In this document: positions 50,838-59,879 of the stretch, piece after piece
How positions within the stretch are numbered: position 1 is the stretch's first letter
How the letters are laid out: each line of letters starts with the position of its first letter
Source of the DNA: Thermaurantimonas sp046295455
Lineage (GTDB): Bacteria; Bacteroidota; Bacteroidia; Flavobacteriales; Schleiferiaceae
Direction of reading: 5' to 3'
Length of the DNA stretch: 64,000 bases
NCBI GenBank assembly: GCA_046295455.1
Contig: JBKBNI010000003.1
Location: forward strand, 277,452-341,451
Notes under the pieces: model-generated
The model's input: only the letters and a program-made list of their open reading frames with translations
Database searches by the model: none
Told to the model about the DNA's origin: nothing
Position numbers and translations under genes: made by a program

Positions 50838-52268
50838 ATGCCTGTCAGTATTTCGAAGTGCTGCAATGATGAAATTTGCACTACATCAAAACAGAAAAAA
50901 CTCGAGAAATTGAATATATCCCCATCCTTAATTGCCAAATATGAGCAACCGCTCCCCCGATACACGTCATATCCGACGGTACCGTTTTGGAAAACAGACG
51001 AATTTGATCAGAGGGAAGCTTTCCGAAGACTGGAAAGTCAGATGCTGCAGAATAGTGAAGTAAGCATATACATTCACCTGCCGTATTGTGAAAGTCTGTG
51101 TACTTTTTGCGGTTGCAACCGTCGAATCACTAAAAATCACTCCGTCGAAGAACCATACATTAATGCCCTGCTGGAAGAGTGGAGATTGCTTCAGCTCCGA
51201 ATGCCTGTACACCCTGTGATTACGCACTTACATTTGGGCGGAGGCACACCTACTTTTTTCTCCCCCAGGAATCTGGAGCGAATGATTAACCATATCGTAG
51301 GGGCTCACAAACTTTCGGAGACCTATGAGTTTAGTATAGAAGTGCACCCGAATACCTGTACATTCCAACACATTGACACTTTGGCGGATTTGGGATTCAG
51401 ACGCATCTCTGTCGGGATTCAGGATTTTGATCCAAAAGTGCAATACATCATAAATAGAAATCAGACTTTTGAGAAAACCCGGGAAATCATCGATTATGCC
51501 AGGGAGAAAGGATTTACGGGAGTCAATGTGGACTTGGTGTATGGGTTGCCGCTTCAAACTCTGGAGAGCATTAGGCTTACCTTAGATAAGGTAGCTAAGA
51601 TACAACCTCAGCGCATTGCATATTATGCCTACGCTCACGTGCCATGGAAGAGCAAAGCTCAGCGACGATATAGTGAAGAAGACCTGCCCTCCGCTTCTGA
51701 AAAAATCACCATGTTTCTCTCCGCCAGACAGTTGCTTATGGAGCAAGGCTACAATCAGGTCGGTATGGACCATTTTGCCTTACCCGACGACGGGCTGACA
51801 CTGGCATGGTCTGCAAACAGACTTCACAGAAATTTTATGGGATATACCACAGATTCTACGAGGACGCTTATTGGCCTCGGAGCCTCTTCAATCAGTGATT
51901 TTTACGGAGCCTACATTCAAAATCTGAAAGAAACAGAGGCCTATATTCATGCGATTTCACAAGGTACACTGCCGATTGAGCGTGGTCATATCTTGTCTGA
52001 CAGGGATATCGCCATTCGAAAATGCATTATGAATGTCATGTGCAATAGAAAAATATATTTTCCGAAAGACATATTTTCGCATGATCATTTAGAATACATA
52101 ATCGCAACAATCGAGTCTTTTATCCAGGATGAGGCTCTTATTTGGGACGGAGAATCTTTGACGCCTACGGATTTTGGTCAATTGATTCTGAGAAATATTG
52201 CAGCAATCTTTGATTCCTATCTCTTTGAAAAAGGCTTGACTGAAAATATGTTTAGCAAAAGTGTGTAG
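50838..52268 (+). CDS. hemN: oxygen-independent coproporphyrinogen III dehydrogenase
   Basis: 476 residues from the ATG at 50838; a GTG at 50808 would add ten. Radical SAM motif YCESLCTFCGCN (near residue 83) binds the 4Fe-4S cluster with an extra Cys, as in HemN. HLGGGTPTF and the C-terminal HemN domain are present. Converts coproporphyrinogen III to protoporphyrinogen IX without oxygen. Convergent with anmK, 9 bp apart. Confidence 0.94.
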   Translation: MPVSISKCCNDEICTTSKQKKLEKLNISPSLIAKYEQPLPRYTSYPTVPFWKTDEFDQREAFRRLESQMLQNSEVSIYIHLPYCESLCTFCGCNRRITKNHSVEEPYINALLEEWRLLQLRMPVHPVITHLHLGGGTPTFFSPRNLERMINHIVGAHKLSETYEFSIEVHPNTCTFQHIDTLADLGFRRISVGIQDFDPKVQYIINRNQTFEKTREIIDYAREKGFTGVNVDLVYGLPLQTLESIRLTLDKVAKIQPQRIAYYAYAHVPWKSKAQRRYSEEDLPSASEKITMFLSARQLLMEQGYNQVGMDHFALPDDGLTLAWSANRLHRNFMGYTTDSTRTLIGLGASSISDFYGAYIQNLKETEAYIHAISQGTLPIERGHILSDRDIAIRKCIMNVMCNRKIYFPKDIFSHDHLEYIIATIESFIQDEALIWDGESLTPTDFGQLILRNIAAIFDSYLFEKGLTENMFSKSV

Positions 52269-52277
52269 GAATTATAA

Positions 52278-53360
52278 TTAGCTGTGTCGGTGGTAGATCA
52301 CTCCAGAGCTGTGGTCTACGGATGCACCGGTGACCGAAGCGAGTACATTGGGCTGCTGATGCCATCTCAGATATCCCATCAATGCAAAAATTAATGCCTC
52401 TTTGTAATGGATCAGATCCGGCTCAGGTAGGATCAACTGTGCCCCTGATAGGACTTTGATCCGCTCGATCAATTGAGGATGAAATGCACCTCCCCCGGTC
52501 ACAAGCACGGTTCCCCGGTCGGGAAGGTCATGAGCGATTCGGCGGCTTATATGCTCCAGAGCAGTGTACATAAGGTCCTTAGGATCAAAGGCATCCTCAT
52601 ATATCTGGTCTAAGAAGACGGACTCGATCCACTCGCGGCCAAGCGATTTCGGTGCAGGCTTTTTGTAGTAGTCTTTATCCTCCCATAGCTGCAATACATC
52701 AGGTAGCAATCTCCCTTTTGCAGAATACATACCATCTCTGTCCATCGTATCTCCCAATCTTTGAGCCCAGCGGTTTAGGATAAAATTGGCCGGACAGATA
52801 TCCCATGCCTTTCGGATGTTATCCATCCTGGTGCTTACATTGGCAAAACCGCCGATATTCAGACATGCATCATATTCGCCAAACAAGATTTTATCGCCGA
52901 TCGGTACCAGTGGAGCCCCTTGACCTCCCAGAGCTACATCCTGTTTCCTGAAGTCACAAATGACATTCATACCAGTAAGTGCACTGATAAATGCGCCATG
53001 ACCTATCTGAGTGGTAAGACCCATATTTGGCTCGTGAAAGACGGTATGACCGTGAGAACTAATAAGTATGTTTTGACTGTCTTCTTTCGAAAAATGTTTT
53101 AAGACTTTCCTGAAATCAGGACTTTCAATGAATTGAAGAATCTGAAAGGCGATGTAACGGCCAAAGTGAACGTCCATACTACAGAGATAACGGCCGTCGC
53201 GTACATGCAGTGTAGAAAGCTCCTGCCTCCACTCCTTGTCGTATGTAAGGGTTTTCGCCAGGAGGATTTCATAAGTTACCGGCCCTAAACCCTCGAAATT
53301 GCACAGGGCTAGATCTAAACCGTCTAGAGAGGTTCCCGACATTACCCCAAGTACTAGCAT
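52278..53360 (-). CDS. anmK: anhydro-N-acetylmuramic acid kinase
   Basis: 360 residues. GVMSGTSLDGLDLALC at the N-terminus, NIGGFANVS in the middle and VTGGGAFHP near the C-terminus match AnmK. It phosphorylates 1,6-anhydro-MurNAc during recycling of cell-wall fragments. It is transcribed alone on the minus strand; the region upstream (53361-53524) shows nothing else. Confidence 0.94.
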   Translation of the reverse strand: MLVLGVMSGTSLDGLDLALCNFEGLGPVTYEILLAKTLTYDKEWRQELSTLHVRDGRYLCSMDVHFGRYIAFQILQFIESPDFRKVLKHFSKEDSQNILISSHGHTVFHEPNMGLTTQIGHGAFISALTGMNVICDFRKQDVALGGQGAPLVPIGDKILFGEYDACLNIGGFANVSTRMDNIRKAWDICPANFILNRWAQRLGDTMDRDGMYSAKGRLLPDVLQLWEDKDYYKKPAPKSLGREWIESVFLDQIYEDAFDPKDLMYTALEHISRRIAHDLPDRGTVLVTGGGAFHPQLIERIKVLSGAQLILPEPDLIHYKEALIFALMGYLRWHQQPNVLASVTGASVDHSSGVIYHRHS

Positions 53361-53524
53361 CGGCCTGTAAAAATTGATGTTTTAATGGAAGAATATTAAG
53401 GGTTTGCGAAACCGATTAAGCTATTTAATGATTATGCTCTATAGATCGAGAAATCGCGAATATGGATTAAAAATGGATTAAAGGAAATTTGTACACAATC
53501 GGGAGGAAAGGTTGATGATCGAGA

Positions 53525-53692
53525 CTATCTCTCTCCGGCCTTTTGATGCTTGCGCATTTCATTCATCCAGTAGATGAACGCTACAAATCCAATAAGGAGA
53601 AAAAGAATATTGGGGAGGTTTCCCAAAACGGGTAAGATTTGAAAAGTCCATTCAAAAAAATCTCCCAGCGCGTAAGCAATCTTTGAAACCAT
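53525..53692 (-). CDS. 55-residue single-pass membrane protein (DUF6341-like)
   Basis: ATG at 53692, stop TAG at 53525-53527. It begins MVSKIAYALGDFFEW, has one hydrophobic helix (about residues 26-42, NILFLLIGFVAFIYW) and ends in a charged, basic tail. It is divergent, 33 bp from the DUF6427-like gene. In Bacteroidota a small DUF6341 protein commonly neighbours DUF6427, which supports this call; the function is unknown. Confidence 0.72.
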   Translation of the reverse strand: MVSKIAYALGDFFEWTFQILPVLGNLPNILFLLIGFVAFIYWMNEMRKHQKAGER

Positions 53693-53725
53693 GCCTTTTA
53701 TTTTGCCACAAAAATAATCGCCCCT

Positions 53726-54652
53726 TTGTTAGGCATAAGTAAATATTTTGAAAAAAAATCCGCGTCAAAGTCAATTGTCTTAACTGTCTTCCAAGTTGCT
53801 TTAGTAGCTGCATTGCTTTTGCTACAGCAGTTTCAACTGATTGAAAATTCCTTTTCTTTTTATCCTTTTATGGTATTTGTTGTGCTGAATGTAGGATTGG
53901 TTTATTTGTCAGATTTTTATTTGACAAAAATTGGTATTATTCGAGATACATTTTATTATCTCCCACTTCTTTTTACTGTTAATACACTGTTGTATTTCAA
54001 AAATCTTTCATTGGATTTTATTATTAATCAAATCGTTTTTGTTACTATTTTATTCATCATCGTAATCAGACAAAATCAGGAATTAATACAGATGCATGTT
54101 TTTCATATATCGTTTTTAATTGTTGCTATATCATTTTTTTTCTATCAGGTTATTTTTGTGATTCTTCCGGTCATTATTTTAATACTAATATTTTCCACTA
54201 GGCCTATTCGTAATATATCCGTATACTTTATTTCAATTGGGATGTCTTTCTTTTTCCTGTACAGTTTGTTGTATTTTTTTTGGAAAATATTTGATTACAA
54301 GCTGATGACTTTACTAAGCGAAAGATTCAGTGGCATCTCTGTACAACCGGGATTTGAGTGGTATATCGCTTTGATGCTGCTGTTTTTTATAGTTAGTATC
54401 TTCGAAGTAATCAATGCTCTAAATAAGGCAAATATCTTTCGTAAAAACTTTATGTATATGTCTGTGATTTTAATAGCAATTGATATTGGAATATCTATTT
54501 TTCTTTCAGGATATGTACTCAGCTATTCTATACCTTTAATATGCTATCTATACGGAAATTTTATACGCTTTAGAAAAAAAGCATTTGTAAAGGAAATCTT
54601 TTTCAGTGGGGCAATCGTACTCTGCATTTTATTAATGTATCTTAATGTTTGA
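53726..54652 (+). CDS. DUF6427-like polytopic membrane protein
   Basis: 308 residues, with roughly eight to ten hydrophobic helices and few soluble parts (FFFYQVIFVILPVIILILIF). The start is a TTG at 53726; no ATG occurs near. The pattern and the divergent small protein match DUF6427, a Bacteroidota family of unknown function. Very AT-rich compared with its neighbours. Followed immediately by the paaY-like gene. Confidence 0.65.
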   Translation: MLGISKYFEKKSASKSIVLTVFQVALVAALLLLQQFQLIENSFSFYPFMVFVVLNVGLVYLSDFYLTKIGIIRDTFYYLPLLFTVNTLLYFKNLSLDFIINQIVFVTILFIIVIRQNQELIQMHVFHISFLIVAISFFFYQVIFVILPVIILILIFSTRPIRNISVYFISIGMSFFFLYSLLYFFWKIFDYKLMTLLSERFSGISVQPGFEWYIALMLLFFIVSIFEVINALNKANIFRKNFMYMSVILIAIDIGISIFLSGYVLSYSIPLICYLYGNFIRFRKKAFVKEIFFSGAIVLCILLMYLNV

Positions 54653-54657
54653 TAAAA

Positions 54658-55251
54658 ATGGCGTTTTACAAATTTGGTACTTTTATTCCGGTAGTTGATC
54701 CCTCGGCATACATTCACCCGCAGGCCACTGTGCTGGGAGATGTGATCATTGGTAAAGATGTGTATGTGGGTCCGGGTGCCCGCATCCGCGGAGACTGGGG
54801 TAGAATTATCTTAAAGGATGGGTGTAATGTTCAGGAAAATTGTGTCATTCACATGTTCCCGGGAGTTACGGTGATTTTGGAGGAGATGGCTCATATCGGC
54901 CACGGAGCGATGATTCACGGTGCACACATCGGACGTAATGTAATGGTGGGAATGAATGCAGTGGTCATGGATGAAGTATGGATAGGCGATGAAAGCATAA
55001 TTGGTGCAATGTCGTTTGTGCCTCAGGGAATGAAAATACCTGAGAGAAGCCTGGTGGTTGGAAATCCGGCTCAGGTCATAAAAAAAATTGCAGAAGAAAC
55101 AATCGCCTGGAAAACTAAAGGTACAGAACTCTACATGAAGCTTCCATCGCAGATGCACAGGGAGTGTGAAGAGATTTCGCCTCTTACAGAAGTTGAGCCC
55201 GGCCGGCCGGAGCATCCAGTTGACTATCTGCCATTGCGCAAACCGAAATAA
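54658..55251 (+). CDS. paaY: PaaY-like hexapeptide-repeat (gamma-carbonic anhydrase-like) protein
   Basis: 197 residues from the ATG at 54658. Left-handed beta-helix repeats (VLGDVIIGKDVYVGPGARIRGD) and three metal-site histidines (HMFPG, HIGHGAMIH) mark the gamma-CA/PaaY group. The C-terminal extension rich in Pro and Glu is typical of PaaY, a thioesterase-like helper of phenylacetate catabolism. The full paa cluster is absent. It overlaps the ORF of the upstream membrane protein region without a gap. Confidence 0.8.
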   Translation: MAFYKFGTFIPVVDPSAYIHPQATVLGDVIIGKDVYVGPGARIRGDWGRIILKDGCNVQENCVIHMFPGVTVILEEMAHIGHGAMIHGAHIGRNVMVGMNAVVMDEVWIGDESIIGAMSFVPQGMKIPERSLVVGNPAQVIKKIAEETIAWKTKGTELYMKLPSQMHRECEEISPLTEVEPGRPEHPVDYLPLRKPK

Positions 55252-55348
55252 AGGTTTTCGCTGGCATGTAGATCCTTTTTGCTTAACTTTATTGTAAGAT
55301 ATATAAGTTCGATATTTGTTGAAGTTTAGATCAATTACCTTCTGTCCG

Positions 55349-58300
55349 ATGATACAACAGTTTCTGGTTAAGTTATTTGGAAATAAAAATGCCCGGGACC
55401 TTGAGGAAATCAACCCCTTTGTAAAAAAAATCAACGAAATATATCCCACCCTTAAAACCCTGACCAATGACGAGCTAAGAGGGAAGACGCTTGAGTTTAA
55501 AACAAAAATCGCATTCGAAACCCAAAAGATCACCACACAGATATCCGAACTTAAAACAAAAGCGGAAACTTCGGATAATGTCGATGATAAAGAAAAATAC
55601 TACGAAGAAATCGACCAACTTGAGAAGCAGGAAATCGAGATTATTGAAAAGGTTTTACTTGAAATTCTGCCGGAAGCATTTGCAGTCGTCCGAGAGACTG
55701 CCCGACGTTTTGCAGATAACGAATATCTTGAAGTCACAGCCACAGAATTTGACAAGGCTTTGGCTTCCCGAAAATCTCACGTTCAGCTCATTGAGCCATT
55801 TGCACGCTGGCATAGCACATGGCTTGTAGCCGGGCATCCGGTCAGGTGGGATATGGTCCACTACGATGTGCAGTTGATAGGAGGAGTGGCTCTTCATAAG
55901 GGAAAAATAGCCGAGATGGCTACAGGCGAGGGTAAAACATTGGTAGCGACGCTGCCGGTCTATCTGAATGCCTTGGCCGGAAAAGGGGTGCATGTCGTCA
56001 CGGTCAATGATTATCTGGCCAAGCGGGATGCAGACTGGATGGGGCCTATTTACGAATTTCACGGATTATCTGTCGGATGTATTGACAGATCACAGCCAAA
56101 TTCCGCTGAACGAAAGCTGGAGTACATGTGCGATATCACTTTTGGTACCAATGCTGAGTTTGGATTCGACTATCTTCGTGACAATATGGCGCGCAGTACA
56201 GAGGAAATAGTACAGCGTAAACATCATTTCGCCATTGTGGATGAGGTTGACTCCGTGCTTATTGACGATGCACGTACCCCATTGATCATTTCAGGTCCGA
56301 CGGGTAAGAGCAATCTTAAAGATTTTGAAGAATTAAAGCCTTATGTTGCCCGTCTTGTAGAAGAGCAACGCAGAATAGTGACCGCCGAACTCAACGAAGC
56401 TAAAAAACTAATTAGCGCAGGTGATACCAAAAATGGAGGCTTTCATCTCCTCAGGGCGCACAGAGGTCTCCCAAAATTTAAAGCCCTGATTAAATACCTC
56501 AGCGAAGAGGGAATCAAAACAATTCTTCAAAAGACTGAAAACTTCTACTTACAGGAGCAGGGCAAAGACATGCACAAGGTGGATGCAGCTCTGCTGTTTA
56601 CCATTGAAGAGAAGAACAATCAAATCGACTTGACTGAAAAGGGTATTGAATTTCTATCAAAAGATACAACGCCGGATTTTTTTATTCTTCCAGATATCGG
56701 TGCGGCCATAGCGGAGATTGAAAAATCCGATATGGCTCCGGAGGAGAAAATTGCTCAAAAGGACAAGCTCATGCGCGATTTTGCCGTTCGCAGTGAGCGC
56801 ATTCACATCATGAATCAGCTCGTGCGGGCGTACACCATGTTTGAAAAGGACGTGGAATATGTAGTGATGGACAACAAGGTTAAGATCGTAGATGAACAGA
56901 CCGGCCGCATAATGGAGGGACGCCGGTATTCCGACGGCCTTCACCAGGCCATTGAAGCCAAAGAGGGCGTGAAGATCGAAGCATCTACACAAACTTATGC
57001 CACCATCACCCTTCAAAATTATTTTAGAATGTACCATAAGCTGGCCGGCATGACCGGTACAGCAGAAACAGAGGCAGCCGAATTTTGGGATATATACAAG
57101 CTCGATGTAGTGGTAATCCCTACCAATAAGCCCGTAAAACGCATTGATAAAGACGACTTAATCTACAAGACCAAACGCGAAAAATTCAATGCCGTAATAG
57201 AGGAAATTGTCAATTTGGTAAATCAAAACAGACCTGTACTTGTAGGTACCACCAACGTAGAAACCTCCGAATTGCTCAGCCGGATGCTGTCATTGAGAAA
57301 AATCAAACACAATGTGCTCAATGCAAAACTGCACCAAAAAGAAGCTGAAATCGTTGCCGAGGCTGGAAGGCCCGGTACAGTAACCATTGCTACCAATATG
57401 GCCGGGCGGGGTACAGACATAAAACTTGCACCTGAAAGCCGTGAAGCCGGAGGTCTAGCTATTCTTGGTACGGAGCGCCACGACTCTAGGCGGGTTGACA
57501 GGCAGCTCAGAGGTCGTGCCGGAAGACAAGGTGACCCTGGGTCATCCCAATTTTTTCTCTCGCTCGAAGACAATCTGATGCGCTTGTTTGGTTCCGAACG
57601 TCTGGCCTCCATCATGGATAAATTAGGCCACAAAGAGGGAGATATCATTCAGCACTCTATGGTCACAAAGTCCATAGAGCGCGCTCAGAAAAAAGTAGAG
57701 GAAAACAATTTTGGCATTCGAAAAAGACTGCTCGAGTATGATGATGTAATGAATAAACAACGGGAGGTCATATATCGCTGGAGACGCAACGCTCTGTATG
57801 GTGAAAAACTGGCCATAGACCTTGCTGATGCAATGTATCAAATGTGTGCCGGCATCATAGATTTATACAAAGAGACCAAAGATTATGAAGCTTTTCGGGT
57901 AGAATTGGCCAGGTATTTCGGCATGGATGCCCCTTTTTCAAAGGAAGATTTTGACAAAAAAGACACCGAACACCTTATCGGAAAACTTTATGCAGCAGTG
58001 ATGCTTCATTACAATACTAAGACGGAGACCATTGCTGCGAGAGCATGGCCTGCTATCAAAAATGTTTATGAAACACACGGCAATCAGTATATAAACATTC
58101 TTATACCTTTTACCGACGGACACAAAGGATTGCAAATTGCTGCCAATCTAAAAAAGGCATACGAAACAAAGTGCCGCTCAGTCATTCATGATTTTGAAAA
58201 ATCAGTGACCTTAACACTCATCGACGAAGCTTGGAAAGATCATCTGCGTGATATGGACGACCTCCGCCAAGCTGTACAAGGGGCAGTATATGAGCAAAAA

Positions 58301-58666
58301 GATCCGCTTCTTATTTACAAATTTGAATCATTCGAGCTTTTTAAGAGAATGAAAGAGAAACTCAATCGTGAGTTAGTGTCATTCTTGATGCACGCCTACA
58401 TACCCGTCGAAAATCAAGAACCGGTTGCCGCCCAGGCTCCAGTACGCCAAGTCAAAGCCCGCCGTGAAGAGCTGATAACATCAGGACCTGGTACTACATC
58501 AGACGAACCCGCCAGACGATCGCCACGACCTGTAATAAGCGAAAAAAAATATGGTCGCAACGACCATGTAACCATTCAAAATCTCACTACCGGGGAGAGA
58601 AAGGAGGTTAAATACAAACAGGCCATTCCACTGCTGCAGTCAGGATCATGGACAATTTTGGAATAA
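55349..58666 (+). CDS. secA: protein translocase ATPase SecA
   Basis: 1105 residues from the ATG at 55349. Walker A is ATGEGKT (near 190-196), the DEAD-type motif VDEVDSVLIDDARTPLIISG is near 296, and GRAGRQGDPG is the motif VI region. It drives export through SecYEG. Inserts (about 25-85 and 345-470) enlarge it beyond the E. coli protein, as in other Bacteroidota. The C-terminus lacks the zinc-binding cysteines and ends SGSWTILE. Convergent with dNK 2, 5 bp away. Confidence 0.97.
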   Translation: MIQQFLVKLFGNKNARDLEEINPFVKKINEIYPTLKTLTNDELRGKTLEFKTKIAFETQKITTQISELKTKAETSDNVDDKEKYYEEIDQLEKQEIEIIEKVLLEILPEAFAVVRETARRFADNEYLEVTATEFDKALASRKSHVQLIEPFARWHSTWLVAGHPVRWDMVHYDVQLIGGVALHKGKIAEMATGEGKTLVATLPVYLNALAGKGVHVVTVNDYLAKRDADWMGPIYEFHGLSVGCIDRSQPNSAERKLEYMCDITFGTNAEFGFDYLRDNMARSTEEIVQRKHHFAIVDEVDSVLIDDARTPLIISGPTGKSNLKDFEELKPYVARLVEEQRRIVTAELNEAKKLISAGDTKNGGFHLLRAHRGLPKFKALIKYLSEEGIKTILQKTENFYLQEQGKDMHKVDAALLFTIEEKNNQIDLTEKGIEFLSKDTTPDFFILPDIGAAIAEIEKSDMAPEEKIAQKDKLMRDFAVRSERIHIMNQLVRAYTMFEKDVEYVVMDNKVKIVDEQTGRIMEGRRYSDGLHQAIEAKEGVKIEASTQTYATITLQNYFRMYHKLAGMTGTAETEAAEFWDIYKLDVVVIPTNKPVKRIDKDDLIYKTKREKFNAVIEEIVNLVNQNRPVLVGTTNVETSELLSRMLSLRKIKHNVLNAKLHQKEAEIVAEAGRPGTVTIATNMAGRGTDIKLAPESREAGGLAILGTERHDSRRVDRQLRGRAGRQGDPGSSQFFLSLEDNLMRLFGSERLASIMDKLGHKEGDIIQHSMVTKSIERAQKKVEENNFGIRKRLLEYDDVMNKQREVIYRWRRNALYGEKLAIDLADAMYQMCAGIIDLYKETKDYEAFRVELARYFGMDAPFSKEDFDKKDTEHLIGKLYAAVMLHYNTKTETIAARAWPAIKNVYETHGNQYINILIPFTDGHKGLQIAANLKKAYETKCRSVIHDFEKSVTLTLIDEAWKDHLRDMDDLRQAVQGAVYEQKDPLLIYKFESFELFKRMKEKLNRELVSFLMHAYIPVENQEPVAAQAPVRQVKARREELITSGPGTTSDEPARRSPRPVISEKKYGRNDHVTIQNLTTGERKEVKYKQAIPLLQSGSWTILE

Positions 58667-58671
58667 ATCCT

Positions 58672-59325
58672 CTACAAATTTTCCAGCTCTTCAAGGGCAG
58701 ATACATACAATCTGCCTTTTATTTTTCGGGTCTCAATGGCATGTACTATCGCGATCAGATGATCCTCGAAGCGAAGAAAGTCAAACGACTCCCTCTTTAA
58801 AATAAGTACCGGTACATTCAGCGTCTTTAAAAAGAGCGAATACCCATCGGATATTCTTTGGAGATATTCAGGTGTAATACCCTTTTCGAACCATCTGTCC
58901 CGATTATTAATATTTCGAAGCAATGTGGGGATGTCAGCACTTAGAAAGATCACCAGATCCGGCTGGCGAATCTTCTGAAAAAGGGTATCAAAAAATTTTT
59001 CGAACAGATAAAATTCCCTTTCATCCAGATTTACCGAGGAAAAAAGTTTAGACTTCAATGGATGGTAATCAGATACAAGTACCGGCTGAAACAAATCAAT
59101 CTTATCTACTATACCATGCAACTGTTTGTAGCGTTCGGCCATAAAAGCCATCTCAACCGCAAATGCCCACCGCTCTGGATTTCTGTAAAATTCGTATAGA
59201 AAAGGATTTTCAGCAAACTGCTCAAGAATCAATCTGGCATTCAGTGCATTCGCCAGTAGTTTTGCAAGGGTGGTTTTACCTGCCCCGATATTGCCCTCAA
59301 TGGCAATGAAATAAGGTTCTGTCAT
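58672..59325 (-). CDS. deoxynucleoside kinase (dNK type 2)
   Basis: 217 residues from the ATG at 59325 (overlapping the folK stop, ATGA). P-loop EGNIGAGKTTLAKLL near residue 9. At the usual DRS position it has SDYHPLKSKLF, a variant seen in FolK-linked kinases of Bacteroidota. Only moderate similarity to the other kinase at 46474. Probably phosphorylates a deoxynucleoside; the specificity is unknown. Confidence 0.85.
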   Translation of the reverse strand: MTEPYFIAIEGNIGAGKTTLAKLLANALNARLILEQFAENPFLYEFYRNPERWAFAVEMAFMAERYKQLHGIVDKIDLFQPVLVSDYHPLKSKLFSSVNLDEREFYLFEKFFDTLFQKIRQPDLVIFLSADIPTLLRNINNRDRWFEKGITPEYLQRISDGYSLFLKTLNVPVLILKRESFDFLRFEDHLIAIVHAIETRKIKGRLYVSALEELENL

Positions 59326-59840
59326 AGCACTTTTTCTACATATGAAGCGTCCTGACATTCCAAAGCCAGATCAATGCACCTTTTATTCAATCCCGGGTGA
59401 AACCAATCCGGGGTAATCTCCGATACAGGCAATAAGGCAAATTTTCGCAAATGCATTCGGGGATGGGGGATAATCAGATTTTCAATATGGACCACCTCAT
59501 CAAACGCATGAATGATATCGATATCCAGCGTTCGAGACTGATAGGTTTCAGAAAAAGTCCGAAATCTGCCAAACCTTTGCTCTAATTCCAGCAGAAATGC
59601 CAAAAGTTGGGGTGCATCCTTTTTCGAGTGAATTTCCAAAGCCTGATTCAAAAAATCATCTCCTGTCATTCCCCATGCTTGTGTCCGATACAGCGATGAT
59701 TGGGAAACAATTTTTATATCAGACTCTTTAAATGCGTTTTGAACTTTCAGAAAAGTATCGGCGACATTCCCCATATTTCCCCCCAATAAGATAACATATT
59801 TTTTAAACACATTTGTTGCTGGTACTTCCATCTCAAACAT
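59322..59840 (-). CDS. folK: 6-hydroxymethyl-dihydropterin pyrophosphokinase
   Basis: About 172 residues if the ATG at 59840 is used; ATGs at 59870 and 59831 and a TTG at 59897 are alternatives, and the longest would overlap sppA. LGGNMGN (start of fold) and the C-terminal RTLDIDIIHAFD, PHPRMHLR motifs are those of FolK. Uses ATP to activate the pterin for folate synthesis. Cotranscribed with dNK 2, coupled by a 4-bp overlap. Confidence 0.92.
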   Translation of the reverse strand: MFEMEVPATNVFKKYVILLGGNMGNVADTFLKVQNAFKESDIKIVSQSSLYRTQAWGMTGDDFLNQALEIHSKKDAPQLLAFLLELEQRFGRFRTFSETYQSRTLDIDIIHAFDEVVHIENLIIPHPRMHLRKFALLPVSEITPDWFHPGLNKRCIDLALECQDASYVEKVL

Positions 59841-59879
59841 TCTCAATGTATCATTGCAAACTAAAGACATATCCGGGCT

